Source: JBOGTC01 sp050692055 (lineage in GTDB: Bacteria; Chloroflexota; Limnocylindria; QHBO01). From it: 5,960 nt of DNA. A program made the translations under genes and the position numbers. The notes under the pieces are model-generated. The model was not told the DNA's origin. It saw only the letters and a program-made list of their open reading frames with translations, and did not search any database. Below are positions 5,551 through 5,960 of the stretch, in pieces; position 1 is the stretch's first letter, and each line of letters begins with the position of its first letter. The DNA lies in NCBI GenBank assembly GCA_050692055.1, contig JBOGTC010000124.1:1-5960 (forward strand). Direction: 5' to 3'.

Positions 5551-5960
5551 TTGAACATGAGGCGCCGGGCGTCCGGCTTGCTCCTCGGCGCCGGCCTGCT
5601 GCTGCCAGGATGCGGCCAGCCAGCCGTGGATGCGGGGCCAGACGAGCCCGCCACCATGGAGTCGATCGCCGGCACCGAGTTCAGCCGCATCACGCTGTCG
5701 GCCGACGCCGAGAAGAGGCTCGACATCCAGACCACCGGGATTCGCGGGCTGGAGGGACGGCTGCGGCTGGCCATCCCCTACTCGGCCATCCTGTACGACG
5801 CCGAGGGAGAGACGTGGGTGTACACCCAGACCGAGCCGCTCGTCTTCGTTCGACATGCGGTGACTGTCGATCGCGTCGAAGGGGACGAGGCGGTGCTTCA
5901 TGACGGCCCACCGGAGGGCACGCTGGTCGTGACGGTCGGCTCTGCCGAGCTGTACGGCGT
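5548..5960 (+). CDS. RND-associated lipoprotein resembling the membrane-proximal part of an adaptor (3' end cut by window)
   Basis: At least 137 codons are open to the window edge. The N-terminus has an arginine-rich n-region (R5-R7), a leucine/glycine core (10-19) and a lipobox LPGC with C22, so it should be a membrane-anchored lipoprotein on the outer face of the membrane. After a 20-residue flexible linker comes ITLSADAEKRLDIQTTGI (48-65), which resembles the motif near the start of RND/HlyD-family adaptors. This is followed almost at once by IPYSAILYDAEGETWVYT (76-93), FVRHAVTVDRVEGDEAVL and EGTLVVTVGSAEL (123-135), which resemble the adaptor membrane-proximal domain. The lipoyl and alpha-hairpin regions expected between them are absent. 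It overlaps the permease by one base and is probably its partner. The reading looks close to its natural end, so the whole protein may be only about 140-150 aa. Confidence 0.85.
   Translation, partial: MLNMRRRASGLLLGAGLLLPGCGQPAVDAGPDEPATMESIAGTEFSRITLSADAEKRLDIQTTGIRGLEGRLRLAIPYSAILYDAEGETWVYTQTEPLVFVRHAVTVDRVEGDEAVLHDGPPEGTLVVTVGSAELYG

Noticed and set aside
1..5960. CRISPR array, insertion sequence, tRNA or rRNA
   Set aside because: No spaced direct repeats, terminal inverted repeats with a transposase, cloverleaf or rRNA-like stretches were seen on either strand.

Overview
The window is G+C-rich (roughly two thirds by eye), with strong G/C bias at third codon positions. Candidate -10 boxes of the TANNNT type sit 6-7 nt upstream of two start codons, which suggests leaderless transcripts. 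Together with the gene families this points to a high-GC monoderm or atypical diderm, such as Actinomycetota or a Chloroflexota lineage. The assignment is an inference; no marker gene is present.

Layout. The left third is read leftward. It holds paaB (2084-1743), paaC (1693-911) and paaD (917-369) of the phenylacetyl-CoA 1,2-epoxidase, then a small acidic ORF (302-123) and the first 27 codons of an unidentified gene that leaves the window (82-1). A spacer of about 275 bp (2085-2359) carries divergent promoter candidates. The right part is read rightward: a full-length heavy-metal-efflux-type RND permease (2360-5548), translationally overlapped by a short lipoprotein (5548 to the window edge) that resembles only part of an RND periplasmic adaptor.

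How the genes work together. PaaB, PaaC and PaaD would be a structural/bridging subunit, a ferritin-fold subunit and a metal-centre maturation factor of the multicomponent oxygenase that epoxidises phenylacetyl-CoA. The catalytic PaaA and reductase PaaE are not in the usual neighbouring positions. The RND permease and the lipoprotein are coupled by a TGATG overlap and are probably one export unit. Nothing in the sequence links the pump's substrate to phenylacetate beyond the shared divergent intergenic region.

Main points of interest. (1) The PaaC keeps what looks like a complete set of six diiron ligands at PaaA-like spacing, while paaA is missing next to it. (2) A 17-codon mini-ORF with a strong Shine-Dalgarno is interlocked between paaB and paaC. 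(3) The RND partner lipoprotein goes straight from an adaptor-like N-terminal motif to a membrane-proximal-like domain, with no hairpin or lipoyl region. (4) The permease has a CusA-like TM4 but lacks all three CusA methionine positions by eye. (5) A 9-bp perfect inverted repeat wraps the start codon of the small ORF behind paaD.
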